Assembly (NCBI GenBank): GCA_016930085.1
Contig: JAFGHO010000034.1
Location: 1-64,000, forward strand
DNA length: 64,000 nucleotides
Source of the DNA: Spirochaetales bacterium
Lineage (GTDB): Bacteria > Spirochaetota > Spirochaetia > SZUA-6 > JAFGRV01
Direction of reading: 5' to 3'
Position numbers and translations under genes: made by a program
The notes under the pieces: generated by a model
The model's input: the letters and a program-made list of their open reading frames with translations, nothing else
Databases searched by the model: none
What the model was told of the DNA's origin: nothing
Part shown: in pieces, positions 17,060 to 26,873 of the stretch
How the letters are laid out: each line of letters opens with the position of its first letter
Numbering within the stretch: position 1 is the first letter of the stretch

Positions 17060-18571
17060 ATGATTAATATCGAAGAGTATGTTCCACTGAAAGACGAACT
17101 GAATCTGCTATATAAACAACACGGAAAATATAAAACAGGGAAAGGGAATACCGGGGAAAGTGGTTTTCCAGAGAAAATCAGCTTTCCAATGGAAAGCCCG
17201 CATATTCCCGCCCGTGACGAACAGGCATCTCCATTACTTCCCGCATATATTATTTCAAATGCACTATCGATTCCCCTTGATATTTATCGCACATGTATCC
17301 TGGTCCTCAAGGGTATGTGGGAAACCTCACATGAGAAAACCAAGTCGGGAAACGGGAACAGGCCGTTAAGCCGTGAGGATACAGACGGCGAAAAGGAACA
17401 CCAGGGTATACGCTTCAAGCCGGACGTAAGCGGTTTATACCCCCTCATCCGCGAGGCTTCCCTGGAACTTATCCGAAATTCCGCTACACTTGAAGAGAGT
17501 GAAAAGTGTCAGTTCGGCGATTTTGATGAAAAATCACTGCATCACCTCCTTCAGGAAATGCTCCTTACAAAAATCTATTTTTTTTCCATCAATTCGAAAG
17601 AAGTTGAAGATTTTATCAGGAAAAAAAAAGACGAATACGAACTCCTGAAGCAGGCGCCGGAGAAACTCAAACAGGAGTACTGGCTTGCGCGGTGTGTCTG
17701 GGTTGAACTGCAGGAGGAACTTTCCGAACTGCTTATGCTGCTGGAATCCGCACGCCTTAAAAATGCCTATATTGTCCGGGAGTTTCTGCATGTGTTCGGG
17801 GAGTGTTATATCTCACTGAAAGAGCAGATCATACGGGTTCTTTCCCTCAAACGCCGTCTTCTGCTCAAGGAAACCCACCCCGGGTGGTCCATACACGATA
17901 TCGATGAGAAGGTGAAAAAACTCGGAGACGAAGAGGAAGCGGAAATGGAGAAACTCAAATTCAACGCGAAAATGGCGTGTTTTGTTCATGAAGTCAAACC
18001 GGGTAAACCCATCAATGACCAGACACTCAATGAATACAAAAAAAAGGTAAAAACGGTACTTCGCCAGATTTATTTTATCCTTCATCCACACAGACTGATG
18101 CATCACCCGCAGTTTCAAACGCTGACGGAAAAACAGCGTAATCACCTGATGAAACTCTGGGACAGGGTAATGGAAATCAGACAGCACGAACTGCGCTATC
18201 CTGAAGGCACGGTCGGTCATTATATGCATTCACTCGAAAAACTCCTTTCGCTGCGCGACAAGGCGGATAAAATTCTCTCGCATTCCGGTCTCCGCGTTAA
18301 CGTGAACTATATCATTGCCGGAGACACCATCGAAGAACGTATCGCGTGGCTTGAAAACGAGATCAAACAGCTTGAAAAGGATATTCAATATACACGCGAT
18401 GAAATCATGGCTTTTCAAAACAATAAGGACATTCTGGAGAAAAAAGCGGCACTCTCATGCCCGGCGCGACACGAACAGGTGAAAGTGGAGATGCATAAAC
18501 GTGCGGTCGAGTTGAAAAGCGAAGCCGAGGAACTCGAATCGACATACCGGCTGTTGTTTGAGAAAAATTGA
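17060..18571 (+). CDS. Coiled-coil protein with degenerate J-domain-like segment
   Basis: Not a recognised family. The 503-residue protein is helical and charged, with coiled-coil stretches around residues 200-300 and 430-500 (for example EELLMLLESARLKNAY and ERIAWLENEIKQLEKDI). Residues about 325-375 resemble helices II and III of a DnaJ domain: KVKTVLRQIYFILHPHRL followed by LTEKQRNHLMKLWDRVMEIR. The invariant HPD of functional J domains is HPH here. I chose the ATG at 17060 over a TTG at 17054. It precedes the WD40 gene by about 80 bases and the ClpA-like gene beyond, all rightward, suggesting a common role in handling proteins. No signal peptide or membrane segment. Confidence 0.65.
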   Translation: MINIEEYVPLKDELNLLYKQHGKYKTGKGNTGESGFPEKISFPMESPHIPARDEQASPLLPAYIISNALSIPLDIYRTCILVLKGMWETSHEKTKSGNGNRPLSREDTDGEKEHQGIRFKPDVSGLYPLIREASLELIRNSATLEESEKCQFGDFDEKSLHHLLQEMLLTKIYFFSINSKEVEDFIRKKKDEYELLKQAPEKLKQEYWLARCVWVELQEELSELLMLLESARLKNAYIVREFLHVFGECYISLKEQIIRVLSLKRRLLLKETHPGWSIHDIDEKVKKLGDEEEAEMEKLKFNAKMACFVHEVKPGKPINDQTLNEYKKKVKTVLRQIYFILHPHRLMHHPQFQTLTEKQRNHLMKLWDRVMEIRQHELRYPEGTVGHYMHSLEKLLSLRDKADKILSHSGLRVNVNYIIAGDTIEERIAWLENEIKQLEKDIQYTRDEIMAFQNNKDILEKKAALSCPARHEQVKVEMHKRAVELKSEAEELESTYRLLFEKN

Positions 18572-18652
18572 TTCTTTTATGGCCCCGCATTCGTTTAATC
18601 CGCCGTGGCCGGTTTTTTTAAAAGCGCAGGAACGCGCCGCAGGGAAAAAGGA

Positions 18653-21600
18653 ATGAATACCCCGAATAATAAAAAGGATAACGGGAAGGACCTCGCCCTA
18701 TCACGGGAAACACGAATCAGCCTTCTCGATGAACAGCAACAAATCTTTTCGTTATGCAATATCAAGGCGAGAAACACCATGCACCGGGTGGGGGGACATT
18801 CCGACTGGATACGGGATATCGCATTCACATACGACAACGAAAGAATAGTGTCCGGAAGTGATGATTGTACCGCCCGGCTTTGGGACACAAAAACGGGCAC
18901 CTCATTAATGGTGTACCGGGGCCATACCGATACCGTACGAGCGGTCGCAATTCATCCCGATAACACAATATTGGCGACAGGGAGTTGGGATACGACAATT
19001 CGCCTATGGATGCTTGAAACGGGGAAATGTATCAAGATTTTGAAAGGGCATACAGCCCGAATACGGTCGATCCTTTTCAGTCCCGACGGGAACTATCTTT
19101 TTTCGGGAAGCGAGGATAATTCGATTAGAAAGTGGTTGGTCGCCGATGGTGAATGTGCCGGCGTATTTCTCGGCCATAAGAAGGCCGTACGGACAATTAT
19201 ATCATCAGGCTGCGGTAACTATATATTTTCCGGGGGCGAAGATTCCCTCATCCTGCAATGGGATACCTCAAACGGCGAATGTCTCTGTGAAATAAAGGGA
19301 CATCAAGGGGAGGTATTCACGCTTTGTCTTTCATCGGATAACTCATTGTTATTCTCCGGCGGACGGGATCGAATAATCAGGATTTGGGATTGTGCGAGTC
19401 GAACATGCAGGAAAAAATTGAGGGGCCATAAAAACTGGGTAATGTCCTTGTGCCTTCATCCCGATGGGAAAAGGCTTTTAAGCGGCGATCTTGACGGGGT
19501 TGTAAAAATATGGGATATCGGTGAAGGGACCACCTCGTTTACCTATGGCGGACCGACATGGGGGGTCAACGGAGTACGGTTTTTAAATGACGGCGGGTAT
19601 TGCCTTTTTTGTTCGGAACACCGCGTGTCCCTTCTTCATATCGCAACGGGGAACGTCATCCGGGATTTCAAGGGGCATATCAAGAATGTCGCAACGATTT
19701 ATTGCAATAAAAGGAATACGCTTCTCGCTACGGGGGGATGGGACGGGGTGATCAATCTGTGGAACCTCTCAAACGGCCGCCGTATCTTTACATTGACCCA
19801 CAATAAAACAAAAGGAAGCGGTATCCTCTCCGTTTTCATCAGCCGGGACGACCGGTATCTTTGTGCGGGGAGTGACAACGGGTATATAATGGTCTGGAGT
19901 CTGAAAAGCGGCAGGTGTATTCGAGTGATCAGAACAAGCGTCGATAACATTCATGGGGTCTGTTTCACTGCGGACAACAACCATATCATCATCTGTTGCA
20001 GGGAACTCTATGACAATATTGTGATGTTCGATATTAAAACCGGCGAGATGGTCCGGCAATTCTGGGGCCATGAAAACACCGTTTTCGCCATCGATATAAG
20101 CGATGACGGGAAGTACCTCGCATCGGGGAGTGCGGACAATACCGCACGTGTATGGAATATCGAAACAGGCGCCTGTATCGCGACCTTAAGAAATCACACC
20201 GACTGGGTCGAGACCGTCCGGTTCAGCCGCGACGGGCGTTATCTCCTGACGGGCGGCTGTGATCTTCTGGTCAGACTTTTTGATATCGAAACGGAAAGTC
20301 TTGTCAGGGAATATTCTGGTTCCACACACACAATCTACTCCGTCGATATTGACGGGGAAGCGACCATGATCATTGCGGGCGGGAATGACAAGATGATACG
20401 TATCTGGGATAAAACAACAGGAAAGGTGATAAAGCAATACAAGGGAAATGATTACCAACTGTACGCGGCGCGATTCGACAGAACCGGAACATTTCTCGTA
20501 ACAGGGGGCAAATACTCACTCAAGCGCTGGGAATTGGATTCGGGGATACGTGTGCAAGAATACACCGGTTTTTCAAACAGTATTTGTGCCATGCATGTCA
20601 ATCCATACACCCGTGAACTCGTTATCGGAAGCTGGGAGTTCGGTGCAAAAAAAATCAACATTGAAAAGGCCGCGGTAACCATGACCTACCGTTACTGCAT
20701 GTCGGCGACGCACGCGGTATTCCTGAGTACCTCAGGCGAACGGCTGGTCGCGGGGGGACGGTGCGTACTCACCAACCTGCTCGATGCGCGGACCGGCAGG
20801 CAGCTTCGCTGGTTCGAACACGGTAAATGCGTCAATGCCGTCATCCTCAATGCCAGGGGAGACAGGCTTTTTACCGCGTGTTCGGATCATCTTGCCAGGC
20901 AGTGGGATATCAACCTCATCGAATGTGTCGTCACCTACAGGGGACATAGAAGCGCCGTCTTTGACATTAAACTCAGCAGGGATGAAACCAGATTGTATAC
21001 CGCCGGGAGGGACGGAACGATAAGGCAATGGGATGTTCGGCAGGGTATCTGTTTAAATACATTGTATGGCCATGATGGAGATATCAACACCCTCCTTCTG
21101 AGCTGGGATGAGTTTTCCATCTTTTCCGGATCAAAAGACCGTACAATCCGGGAATGGGATATTTCGAGCGGTGTGTGCCGCAGGACGATCGATACCGAAG
21201 ATGAAATTACCGCATTAAGCCTGACAATGGACGGAACAAAAATAATCAGCGGAACGGCCTGCGGAATGATTGAAATGCGACACAGGGACGACGGGGGGCG
21301 CCTTTGGTTTCGCCTGGAACATGATGGCGGAATAAGCGGACTGGCGGTTTTGGATGAGAGGAATATGATCATCTCATCGAGTTATGACGGTACCGTTAAA
21401 TTCTGGACGCTCGATACGGGAGAACTCCGCGCATCGTATCATAATATTAATGAAGGATTTCTCTGGACGAGTCCTCCGGATAAATGTGCTCCTTTCGGCC
21501 GTTTCTGGACAGACAGGAGGGATATTATCGGGGTGATGGAATGCGAAGAAGACGGAAACAATCCATCGATTATTCCGGCAAACCATCCTGAGAGGGACTC

Positions 21601-21733
21601 CTATATGCGAATATACAACAACAAGGAGGCGATCCTGAAACGCATCAATACAAGGATACTCGCGCAGGAAAGATCGGATATCCATTATTGTGTCGAAGCC
21701 GAAAGCAAACGCCTTGATTTCAAGGGGGGATAA
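18653..21733 (+). CDS. Large WD40-repeat protein, 21 repeats
   Basis: I count 21 WD40-type blades, most with the GH...[V/I]...W-D pattern (for example GHSDWIRDIAFTYD...ARLWD, GHTDTVRAVAIHPD...IRLWM, GHRSAVFDIKLSRD...IRQWD). Twenty-one fits three seven-bladed propellers. Repeats 7, 9, 10, 15, 16 and 20 are degenerate. No kinase, NACHT or caspase domain is attached; the first 45 and last 100 residues are non-repetitive. No signal peptide, so a cytoplasmic scaffold is likely. I prefer the ATG at 18653 (AGGGA and AAGGA upstream) to a GTG at 18605. The stop is 11 bases before the start of the ClpA-like gene, so the propeller protein may present substrates to that unfoldase (inference). Confidence 0.9.
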   Translation: MNTPNNKKDNGKDLALSRETRISLLDEQQQIFSLCNIKARNTMHRVGGHSDWIRDIAFTYDNERIVSGSDDCTARLWDTKTGTSLMVYRGHTDTVRAVAIHPDNTILATGSWDTTIRLWMLETGKCIKILKGHTARIRSILFSPDGNYLFSGSEDNSIRKWLVADGECAGVFLGHKKAVRTIISSGCGNYIFSGGEDSLILQWDTSNGECLCEIKGHQGEVFTLCLSSDNSLLFSGGRDRIIRIWDCASRTCRKKLRGHKNWVMSLCLHPDGKRLLSGDLDGVVKIWDIGEGTTSFTYGGPTWGVNGVRFLNDGGYCLFCSEHRVSLLHIATGNVIRDFKGHIKNVATIYCNKRNTLLATGGWDGVINLWNLSNGRRIFTLTHNKTKGSGILSVFISRDDRYLCAGSDNGYIMVWSLKSGRCIRVIRTSVDNIHGVCFTADNNHIIICCRELYDNIVMFDIKTGEMVRQFWGHENTVFAIDISDDGKYLASGSADNTARVWNIETGACIATLRNHTDWVETVRFSRDGRYLLTGGCDLLVRLFDIETESLVREYSGSTHTIYSVDIDGEATMIIAGGNDKMIRIWDKTTGKVIKQYKGNDYQLYAARFDRTGTFLVTGGKYSLKRWELDSGIRVQEYTGFSNSICAMHVNPYTRELVIGSWEFGAKKINIEKAAVTMTYRYCMSATHAVFLSTSGERLVAGGRCVLTNLLDARTGRQLRWFEHGKCVNAVILNARGDRLFTACSDHLARQWDINLIECVVTYRGHRSAVFDIKLSRDETRLYTAGRDGTIRQWDVRQGICLNTLYGHDGDINTLLLSWDEFSIFSGSKDRTIREWDISSGVCRRTIDTEDEITALSLTMDGTKIISGTACGMIEMRHRDDGGRLWFRLEHDGGISGLAVLDERNMIISSSYDGTVKFWTLDTGELRASYHNINEGFLWTSPPDKCAPFGRFWTDRRDIIGVMECEEDGNNPSIIPANHPERDSYMRIYNNKEAILKRINTRILAQERSDIHYCVEAESKRLDFKGG

Positions 21734-21743
21734 ACGAACGAAC

Positions 21744-23912
21744 ATGACGACACTTTACGATCTGAAAAAGATGTGCCAAGAAATGTACCCGGAGAAGCCT
21801 CCCGATATGATGCTTCTTCTCATTGTCTGGGCAACCGGAAAAAAGAGGGACGAACTGGATAACCTTCTTGAGAACTCGGGACTCTCGCTCGATGAGTTTA
21901 TCGTTACCCTCATGCCTTTCCTCGATACCCCTCAACCGGAAAACGATAACCTACTCACTTCATGTATCCTGGCTGCAACGGATGGACCGGTTTACGGTGT
22001 CAATCTTCTCCACATGCTCGCAGAGAAACCGGAAAACAGGCTGCATGCCGTTTTGGTAAAGGCGGGCCTCGATATATCGATCTTCAAAAGGAATATCGAA
22101 GCGGCCCTCGCTGCAAAATCCGGCATTCTCACCGCGCACGGCATCGCTTTGAAGGATCATTCCGGTACACTGCTTCAATACGGACGGGATCTTACACTGC
22201 TTGCTCGCCAGGGGGAATTCGACGCGCTTTGCGACCGGCCGGTCGAGATCGACCGTCTTTTAGAGGTACTGCTTCGAAAACAAAAGGCGAATCCGGCATT
22301 GACGGGGCCGGCCGGTGTCGGGAAAACGGCACTGGTCGAGCTTTTTGCGCGATATCTGGTGAATACGGACAATCTCCCCCTCCCCCTCAAAGGAACGGGG
22401 CTCTTTGAAGTGAGTATGGGAAGACTCGTTGCAGGAACGAAATACCGGGGTGATTTCGAAGAGCGTATGACACGGATTATCGAAGAGGTGCAAAAGCGGA
22501 AGCCCTCCATTCTTTTCATTGATGAAATGCATCTCATCTGGGGGGCGGGAAGGGCCGAAGGTGTTACTACCGACGCGGCCAACATTCTGAAACCGTTTCT
22601 CGGCAGGGGGGCACTCCGCCTTATCGGCGCCACCACGGTGCAAGAATTCCACCGCACCATTACACAGGATACGGCCCTGGCGCGGCGTTTTCAGGAAATC
22701 CGGCTTGCCGAACCCGATTCCGGTCTGACGGCCGAGATGGTCGGAAGTCAGGCATACGAGTTGAGCCGCTACCATGGTGTTGATATCCCGGATGACATCG
22801 TTCATGAAGCAATACGGCTTACCGACCGTCATCTCCCAGGCAGGTTCCAGCCCGATAAAAGCGTCGATCTTCTTGATTCGGCGTGCGTCAATGTCGTACG
22901 GAACGGAAAGGACCGGGTGACCGTGGACGATCTTCTTCACACCCTTTCACGCCAGACCGCCAGACCGATCACTTCTCCTTCCGCCGACTTGAGACATGAA
23001 CTCAGGAATCTCGGTGCGGAATTGAGACGCCGCATTGTCGGACAGGACGAGGCGATCGAACGGGTTGTGGCCACCTTCGTTCACCGGCGGTTCGATCTGG
23101 GTCCGGAAGAAAAAAATCTCGGTTCGTTTCTTTTTGCCGGCCGGACGGGAGTCGGCAAGACGGAACTGGCGAAAAGTATCGCGGATGTGTTTTTTAACGG
23201 GCGCCATTCGCTTCTCGTTATCGATTGCGCCGAATACAGCCAGACCGGCGGGATAAACAACCTCATCGGGAGCCCGCAGGGATACGTGGGAAGCGAAAAG
23301 GAGGGGATGTTTGCCGAATGGGTTCACATGACGGGAAGCGGAGTGATTCTGTTCGATGAAATCTCCAAAGCGCATCCGGAACTTCACAAACTGATCCTCG
23401 GCCTGCTGGACACCGGGAGAATCACAAGCAGCAAGGGGGAACGACTCGATTGCCGGCAGTGCATGATCGTGCTTACCACCAACGCGCTGAAAACGGAGGA
23501 TCTCCAGCGTGAAAATATCGGATTTGCCCGGTCCGCTTCACATCCCGAGATCACCGAAATTCTTTCGGATCATTTTCCCATGGAAATGCTCGCGCGGCTG
23601 GACGAGCACATTCTCTTCAATCCCCTGAGTGACGGGGATATGAAGCGTATTATTCTGATTCGCATGGAAGAGGCGGCAAACCGGATGAAAAAACAGGGGA
23701 TCACTCTCGTCTACGACGACAACGCGGCGAGTGATTTTCTCATCGGATTTCTGAAAAAGAACCGGACAGGGGCGCGCGGCGTCGAACGCCTTATCGAAAA
23801 GAAAATTCTCCAGCCGGTTTCACGGGCACTTCTTTATCATGAAGGGGAAAGGGGAAACGAAGTCGTCCTGGGAGGTGATTTTTATTCTTCCGGAACTATC
23901 GAGATACACTAA
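21744..23912 (+). CDS. ClpA-like double AAA+ unfoldase
   Basis: About 722 residues. The N-terminal 150 look like a divergent Clp N-domain. AAA+ domain 1 has Walker A GPAGVGKT (188-195), pore loop KYRGDFEE, Walker B ILFIDE and sensor GATT. Domain 2 has Walker A GRTGVGKT (466-473), pore loop GYVGSEKEG, Walker B VILFDE and sensor-2 GARGVER. There is no ClpB coiled-coil middle domain between them. ENIGFARSASHPEITEIL places an IGF tripeptide (592-594) where ClpA has its ClpP-binding IGL loop, so docking to ClpP is plausible. The start at ATG 21744 avoids overlap with the WD40 gene; a GTG at 21690 is possible. Last gene before a strong terminator. Confidence 0.85.
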   Translation: MTTLYDLKKMCQEMYPEKPPDMMLLLIVWATGKKRDELDNLLENSGLSLDEFIVTLMPFLDTPQPENDNLLTSCILAATDGPVYGVNLLHMLAEKPENRLHAVLVKAGLDISIFKRNIEAALAAKSGILTAHGIALKDHSGTLLQYGRDLTLLARQGEFDALCDRPVEIDRLLEVLLRKQKANPALTGPAGVGKTALVELFARYLVNTDNLPLPLKGTGLFEVSMGRLVAGTKYRGDFEERMTRIIEEVQKRKPSILFIDEMHLIWGAGRAEGVTTDAANILKPFLGRGALRLIGATTVQEFHRTITQDTALARRFQEIRLAEPDSGLTAEMVGSQAYELSRYHGVDIPDDIVHEAIRLTDRHLPGRFQPDKSVDLLDSACVNVVRNGKDRVTVDDLLHTLSRQTARPITSPSADLRHELRNLGAELRRRIVGQDEAIERVVATFVHRRFDLGPEEKNLGSFLFAGRTGVGKTELAKSIADVFFNGRHSLLVIDCAEYSQTGGINNLIGSPQGYVGSEKEGMFAEWVHMTGSGVILFDEISKAHPELHKLILGLLDTGRITSSKGERLDCRQCMIVLTTNALKTEDLQRENIGFARSASHPEITEILSDHFPMEMLARLDEHILFNPLSDGDMKRIILIRMEEAANRMKKQGITLVYDDNAASDFLIGFLKKNRTGARGVERLIEKKILQPVSRALLYHEGERGNEVVLGGDFYSSGTIEIH

Positions 23913-23914
23913 AT

Positions 23915-23943
23915 AAAGCCGCCCCCGGCCGGGACGGCTTTTC
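23915..23943 (+). terminator. Rho-independent terminator after the ClpA-like gene
   Basis: AAAGCCGCCCCCGGCCGGG and then ACGGCTTTT form a GC-rich hairpin with a single internal mismatch and a short T run, starting three bases after the stop codon. It closes the three-gene J-like/WD40/ClpA-like unit. Confidence 0.8.
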
Positions 23944-24015
23944 TGCGATAAACAAACACCTCCAAAAAAGCGGCATCCATTTGGAGATCGTATTCTCATG
24001 TCATTGAACCGGCCG

Positions 24016-24852
24016 TCACGGCAGGGGGATGAACTTTTCATCCTTGACGATCGCCTGGCCTTCGGGTGACAGAAGAAAATCCAGGAAAACCTTTTCGATC
24101 GTCCCGGCTTTGGGCATTCCCTTCGAAACCGCATAAAGCTTTCGAGAAATCATGTACGTGCCGCTGAGGACGTTGTTGACGGTCGCGTCGACTCCTTCGA
24201 CCAAAACGACCTTTGCGCCCGCGTTTCTGGCCGCGTCGATATAACCGAAACCGCAATAGCCGATTGCACAGGGTGTCGTTCCCGTCTTTTGCACCAAATC
24301 ACCATTTGATTCCGTAACGATCGCGGCGGTAAGAAAATTCGCGTTTTCTTTTCCGAGTACCTTTTCAAGAACAAGTTCCTTAAAGGTGGCGCGCGTTCCC
24401 GAGGCTTCATCCCTGTTGATGACTACGATGCCGGCATTCGGTCCACCGCATTCGGACCAGTTCGTAATTTTACCTGAAAAAATTTCGGCGATCGTTTTGA
24501 GGGAAAAATTATCCATGGGTACATCTGAATTGACGACGACTGCGATGCCGTCGAGGGCGATCGCTGTTCCCACAGCCCCTTTGTTTTTTTCCTCATCTTT
24601 CAGTTCTCTCGACGATCCCCCGAGTGAATAGATTCCTTCAAGAACGCCGGATATCCCGACAGAAGAACCCTGGCCTTCGTAACTGATCGTTATCCCGCTG
24701 TGGGATTTCTGAAACTCTTCGATGGCGGATTCGAAGATGGGAAGAACGGTCGTCGAACCGCCGAAATTATAATTTTTTTCTCCCCCCCCCATGGCCCATA
24801 TAAGGGAACCCACCGATACGAGTACGATACATAATGCAACCGATTTTTTCAT
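24016..24852 (-). CDS. pstS: Phosphate ABC transporter substrate-binding protein
   Basis: The protein has a signal peptide (KKSVALCIVLVSVGSLIWAM), then the PstS phosphate-binding pattern GGSTTVLPIFESAIEEF and GQGSSVGISGVLEGI, the hinge-side block AVVVNSDVPMDNFS with IFSGKITNWSECGG, and RDEASGTRATFKELV. At 278 residues it is a short periplasmic PstS. AGGAGG lies 7 bases before the ATG. It stands alone, about 11 kb from pstCAB-phoU-phoBR and on the opposite strand. I found no obvious 11-bp repeat series upstream of it, unlike pstC. Confidence 0.92.
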   Translation of the reverse strand: MKKSVALCIVLVSVGSLIWAMGGGEKNYNFGGSTTVLPIFESAIEEFQKSHSGITISYEGQGSSVGISGVLEGIYSLGGSSRELKDEEKNKGAVGTAIALDGIAVVVNSDVPMDNFSLKTIAEIFSGKITNWSECGGPNAGIVVINRDEASGTRATFKELVLEKVLGKENANFLTAAIVTESNGDLVQKTGTTPCAIGYCGFGYIDAARNAGAKVVLVEGVDATVNNVLSGTYMISRKLYAVSKGMPKAGTIEKVFLDFLLSPEGQAIVKDEKFIPLP

Positions 24853-25180
24853 TTTATACCTCCTGAAAAAGTATACATGGTACCAGATAACAATGCTTTC
24901 ATACTGTTATGGTTATAAGTAAAATATCTCTGTTATATGAATATTGGGTTAACAAAATATGAGGATTGTGTTAGTACCGTTTTTTTCTTTCTACCCGCAC
25001 GCCCCTTCTGCACAGGCGGTAAAGGCCGGGAGTCGATCTCGAGAAAGCGTGTGTTTATGACATTACGGAACGGTTTTCGGCAGCGGAAAGGTACTCCTCT
25101 TCATCAACCAATGAACGAAGGATGGGGAGGGTTTTTGAGAAGCCGGCATTGCCGAAAAACCGGGAAAAGCTCGGCCGCAC
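24853..25180. other. Gap between glpK and pstS
   Basis: These 328 bases contain the pstS ribosome-binding site at the left end and presumably its promoter. I see no convincing gene, repeat or strong terminator in the remainder; the open frames present have no coding-like features. Confidence 0.5.
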
Positions 25181-26665
25181 TCACGGCACAAAGCATCGCG
25201 CCGCTTCAACGGCTTTTTTCCATGATTTCATCTGAAATGATCTTTCCGAATCATCCATGAGGGGGGAAAAGCGTTTTTCGCATTGCCATGTTGAAGCGAT
25301 CTCCCCGACCGTACGCCAGTACCCGACCGCTAAACCCGCCAGAAAGGCAGCGCCGAGGGCGGTCGTCTCGGTTATTTTGGGGCGTTCCACCGGAATGCCT
25401 GTAATATCGGCCTGGAATTGCATGAGAAAATCGTTTTTTGCCGCCCCGCCGTCGACCCGTAAAACTGAAAGCGATGTTCCGGTATCCCTTTCCATGGCAT
25501 CGAAAAGTTCCTTTGATTGAAAGGCGATGCTTTCGAGTGCGGCCCGGACGATGTGCGCCCGTTCGGTTCCGCGAGTGAGGCCGACGATGGTTCCCCGCAC
25601 ATCCGGATCCCAGTACGGAGTACCCATACCGACAAACGCGGGGACAAAGTAAACACCGCCGGTATCGGGGATTCCCGAAGCGAGTGCTTCCGTCTCGGCG
25701 GCATTCCCGAAAAACCCCATATTGTCCCTGAGCCATTGGACGACGGCGCCCGCGATAAATATCGAACCCTCGAGTGCATACTCGAGTCCTTCTCCCCTGT
25801 CCCAGGCGACGGTGGTCAGCAGTTTGTTCTTTGACTCAACCGGCGTGCGGCCGGTCGGCATCAGACAGAAGCAGCCTGTTCCGTAGGTGTTTTTCGCGTT
25901 CCCGGGTCGAAAGCACCCTTGCCCGAACAGTGCCGCCTGCTGGTCGCCCGCTATTCCGGAGATCGGGATCTCTTTTCCGAATATCTCCTTTTTCGTCATA
26001 CCGAAAACACCCGAAGACCTCATGACCTCAGGCAGCATTTGTCCCGGTATGTTCCATTCGCGACAGAGTTCTTTATCCCAGTTCCCTTCCTTTATATTGA
26101 AAAGAAGTGTTCTGCTCGCGTTGGAAGGGTCGGTCAGATGTTTACCCGTTAAATTGAAAACCAGCCATGAATCCACGGTCCCGAAAAGGAGTTCCCCCTT
26201 TTCCGCTTTTTTTTGGAGACCGTCTATATTCCCGAGAAGCCAGAGAAGCTTCGTCCCCGAAAAATAAGGATCGATGAGAAGCCCGGTTTTTTCCCTGACG
26301 ACCGGTTCCTGACCCGATTCAATAAACGTTCTGCATATATCCGTTGTTCTCCGGCATTGCCAGACGATCGCGTTATAAACGGGCCTGCCGCTTCTTTTAT
26401 CCCAGACAATTGTCGTTTCACGCTGGTTGGTAATCCCGATTGCAGCGACGCAGGACGGATCTATCTTCGCTTTTTCGAGGGCTCCCCTCGCCGCATCGAT
26501 CTGAGTGCTGAGAATTTCCATGGGATCGTGTTCGACCCAGCCCGGTTTGGGATAGATCTGTTTGAAGGGGATCTGGGCGATTGAAACAACCGCCGCTCCG
26601 GTATCGAACACGATGGCACGGGAACTTGTCGTTCCCTGATCGAGTGCGAGAATATAGCTTCCCAT
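25181..26665 (-). CDS. glpK: Glycerol kinase
   Basis: A FGGY-family kinase phosphorylating glycerol to sn-glycerol 3-phosphate. The N-terminal [18 protein letters not shown] phosphate motif, [20 protein letters not shown], the [12 protein letters not shown] stretch and the C-terminal [18 protein letters not shown] are all typical of GlpK. Starting at the ATG at 26665 gives 494 residues, the family's usual length; an in-frame upstream extension to 26824 has no homology pattern and is rejected. No glpF or glpD is adjacent. It is divergent from the unknown membrane protein gene to its right. Confidence 0.95.
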   Translation of the reverse strand: MGSYILALDQGTTSSRAIVFDTGAAVVSIAQIPFKQIYPKPGWVEHDPMEILSTQIDAARGALEKAKIDPSCVAAIGITNQRETTIVWDKRSGRPVYNAIVWQCRRTTDICRTFIESGQEPVVREKTGLLIDPYFSGTKLLWLLGNIDGLQKKAEKGELLFGTVDSWLVFNLTGKHLTDPSNASRTLLFNIKEGNWDKELCREWNIPGQMLPEVMRSSGVFGMTKKEIFGKEIPISGIAGDQQAALFGQGCFRPGNAKNTYGTGCFCLMPTGRTPVESKNKLLTTVAWDRGEGLEYALEGSIFIAGAVVQWLRDNMGFFGNAAETEALASGIPDTGGVYFVPAFVGMGTPYWDPDVRGTIVGLTRGTERAHIVRAALESIAFQSKELFDAMERDTGTSLSVLRVDGGAAKNDFLMQFQADITGIPVERPKITETTALGAAFLAGLAVGYWRTVGEIASTWQCEKRFSPLMDDSERSFQMKSWKKAVEAARCFVP

Positions 26666-26873
26666 GCAACGAAGTATAGAGAAAAATCCGGTGAATGTAA
26701 ACCGTTCGACGTCGTTTCTGAGGGTTGCCGTTGAAATCGTAATGAATCGGGAAAAAAGAGGAGATACCGGACGCCATACGCTTCTCCGCTTTTCCTTTAT
26801 TCGCAGCGCGCCGCGGATTATCACACCGGTATCTTGAAATATACGCGAATATGCGATAAAGTGTTGTTACATC

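Noticed and set aside
18605-18652. A GTG start for the WD40 protein
   Set aside because: The ATG at 18653 has a better upstream purine-rich site and the added 16 residues are basic and uninformative; the GTG cannot be fully excluded.
21744-23912. The AAA+ protein as a ClpB disaggregase or ClpV
   Set aside because: There is no coiled-coil middle domain between the two AAA+ modules, an IGF tripeptide stands at the ClpA loop, and no type VI secretion genes are nearby.
24853-24960. A Pho box upstream of pstS
   Set aside because: Several TAAC words occur but not in 11-bp phase, so no site is claimed.
26666-26824. An N-terminal extension of glycerol kinase
   Set aside because: The family block [12 protein letters not shown] begins right after the ATG at 26665, and the added 53 residues are unlike any GlpK.
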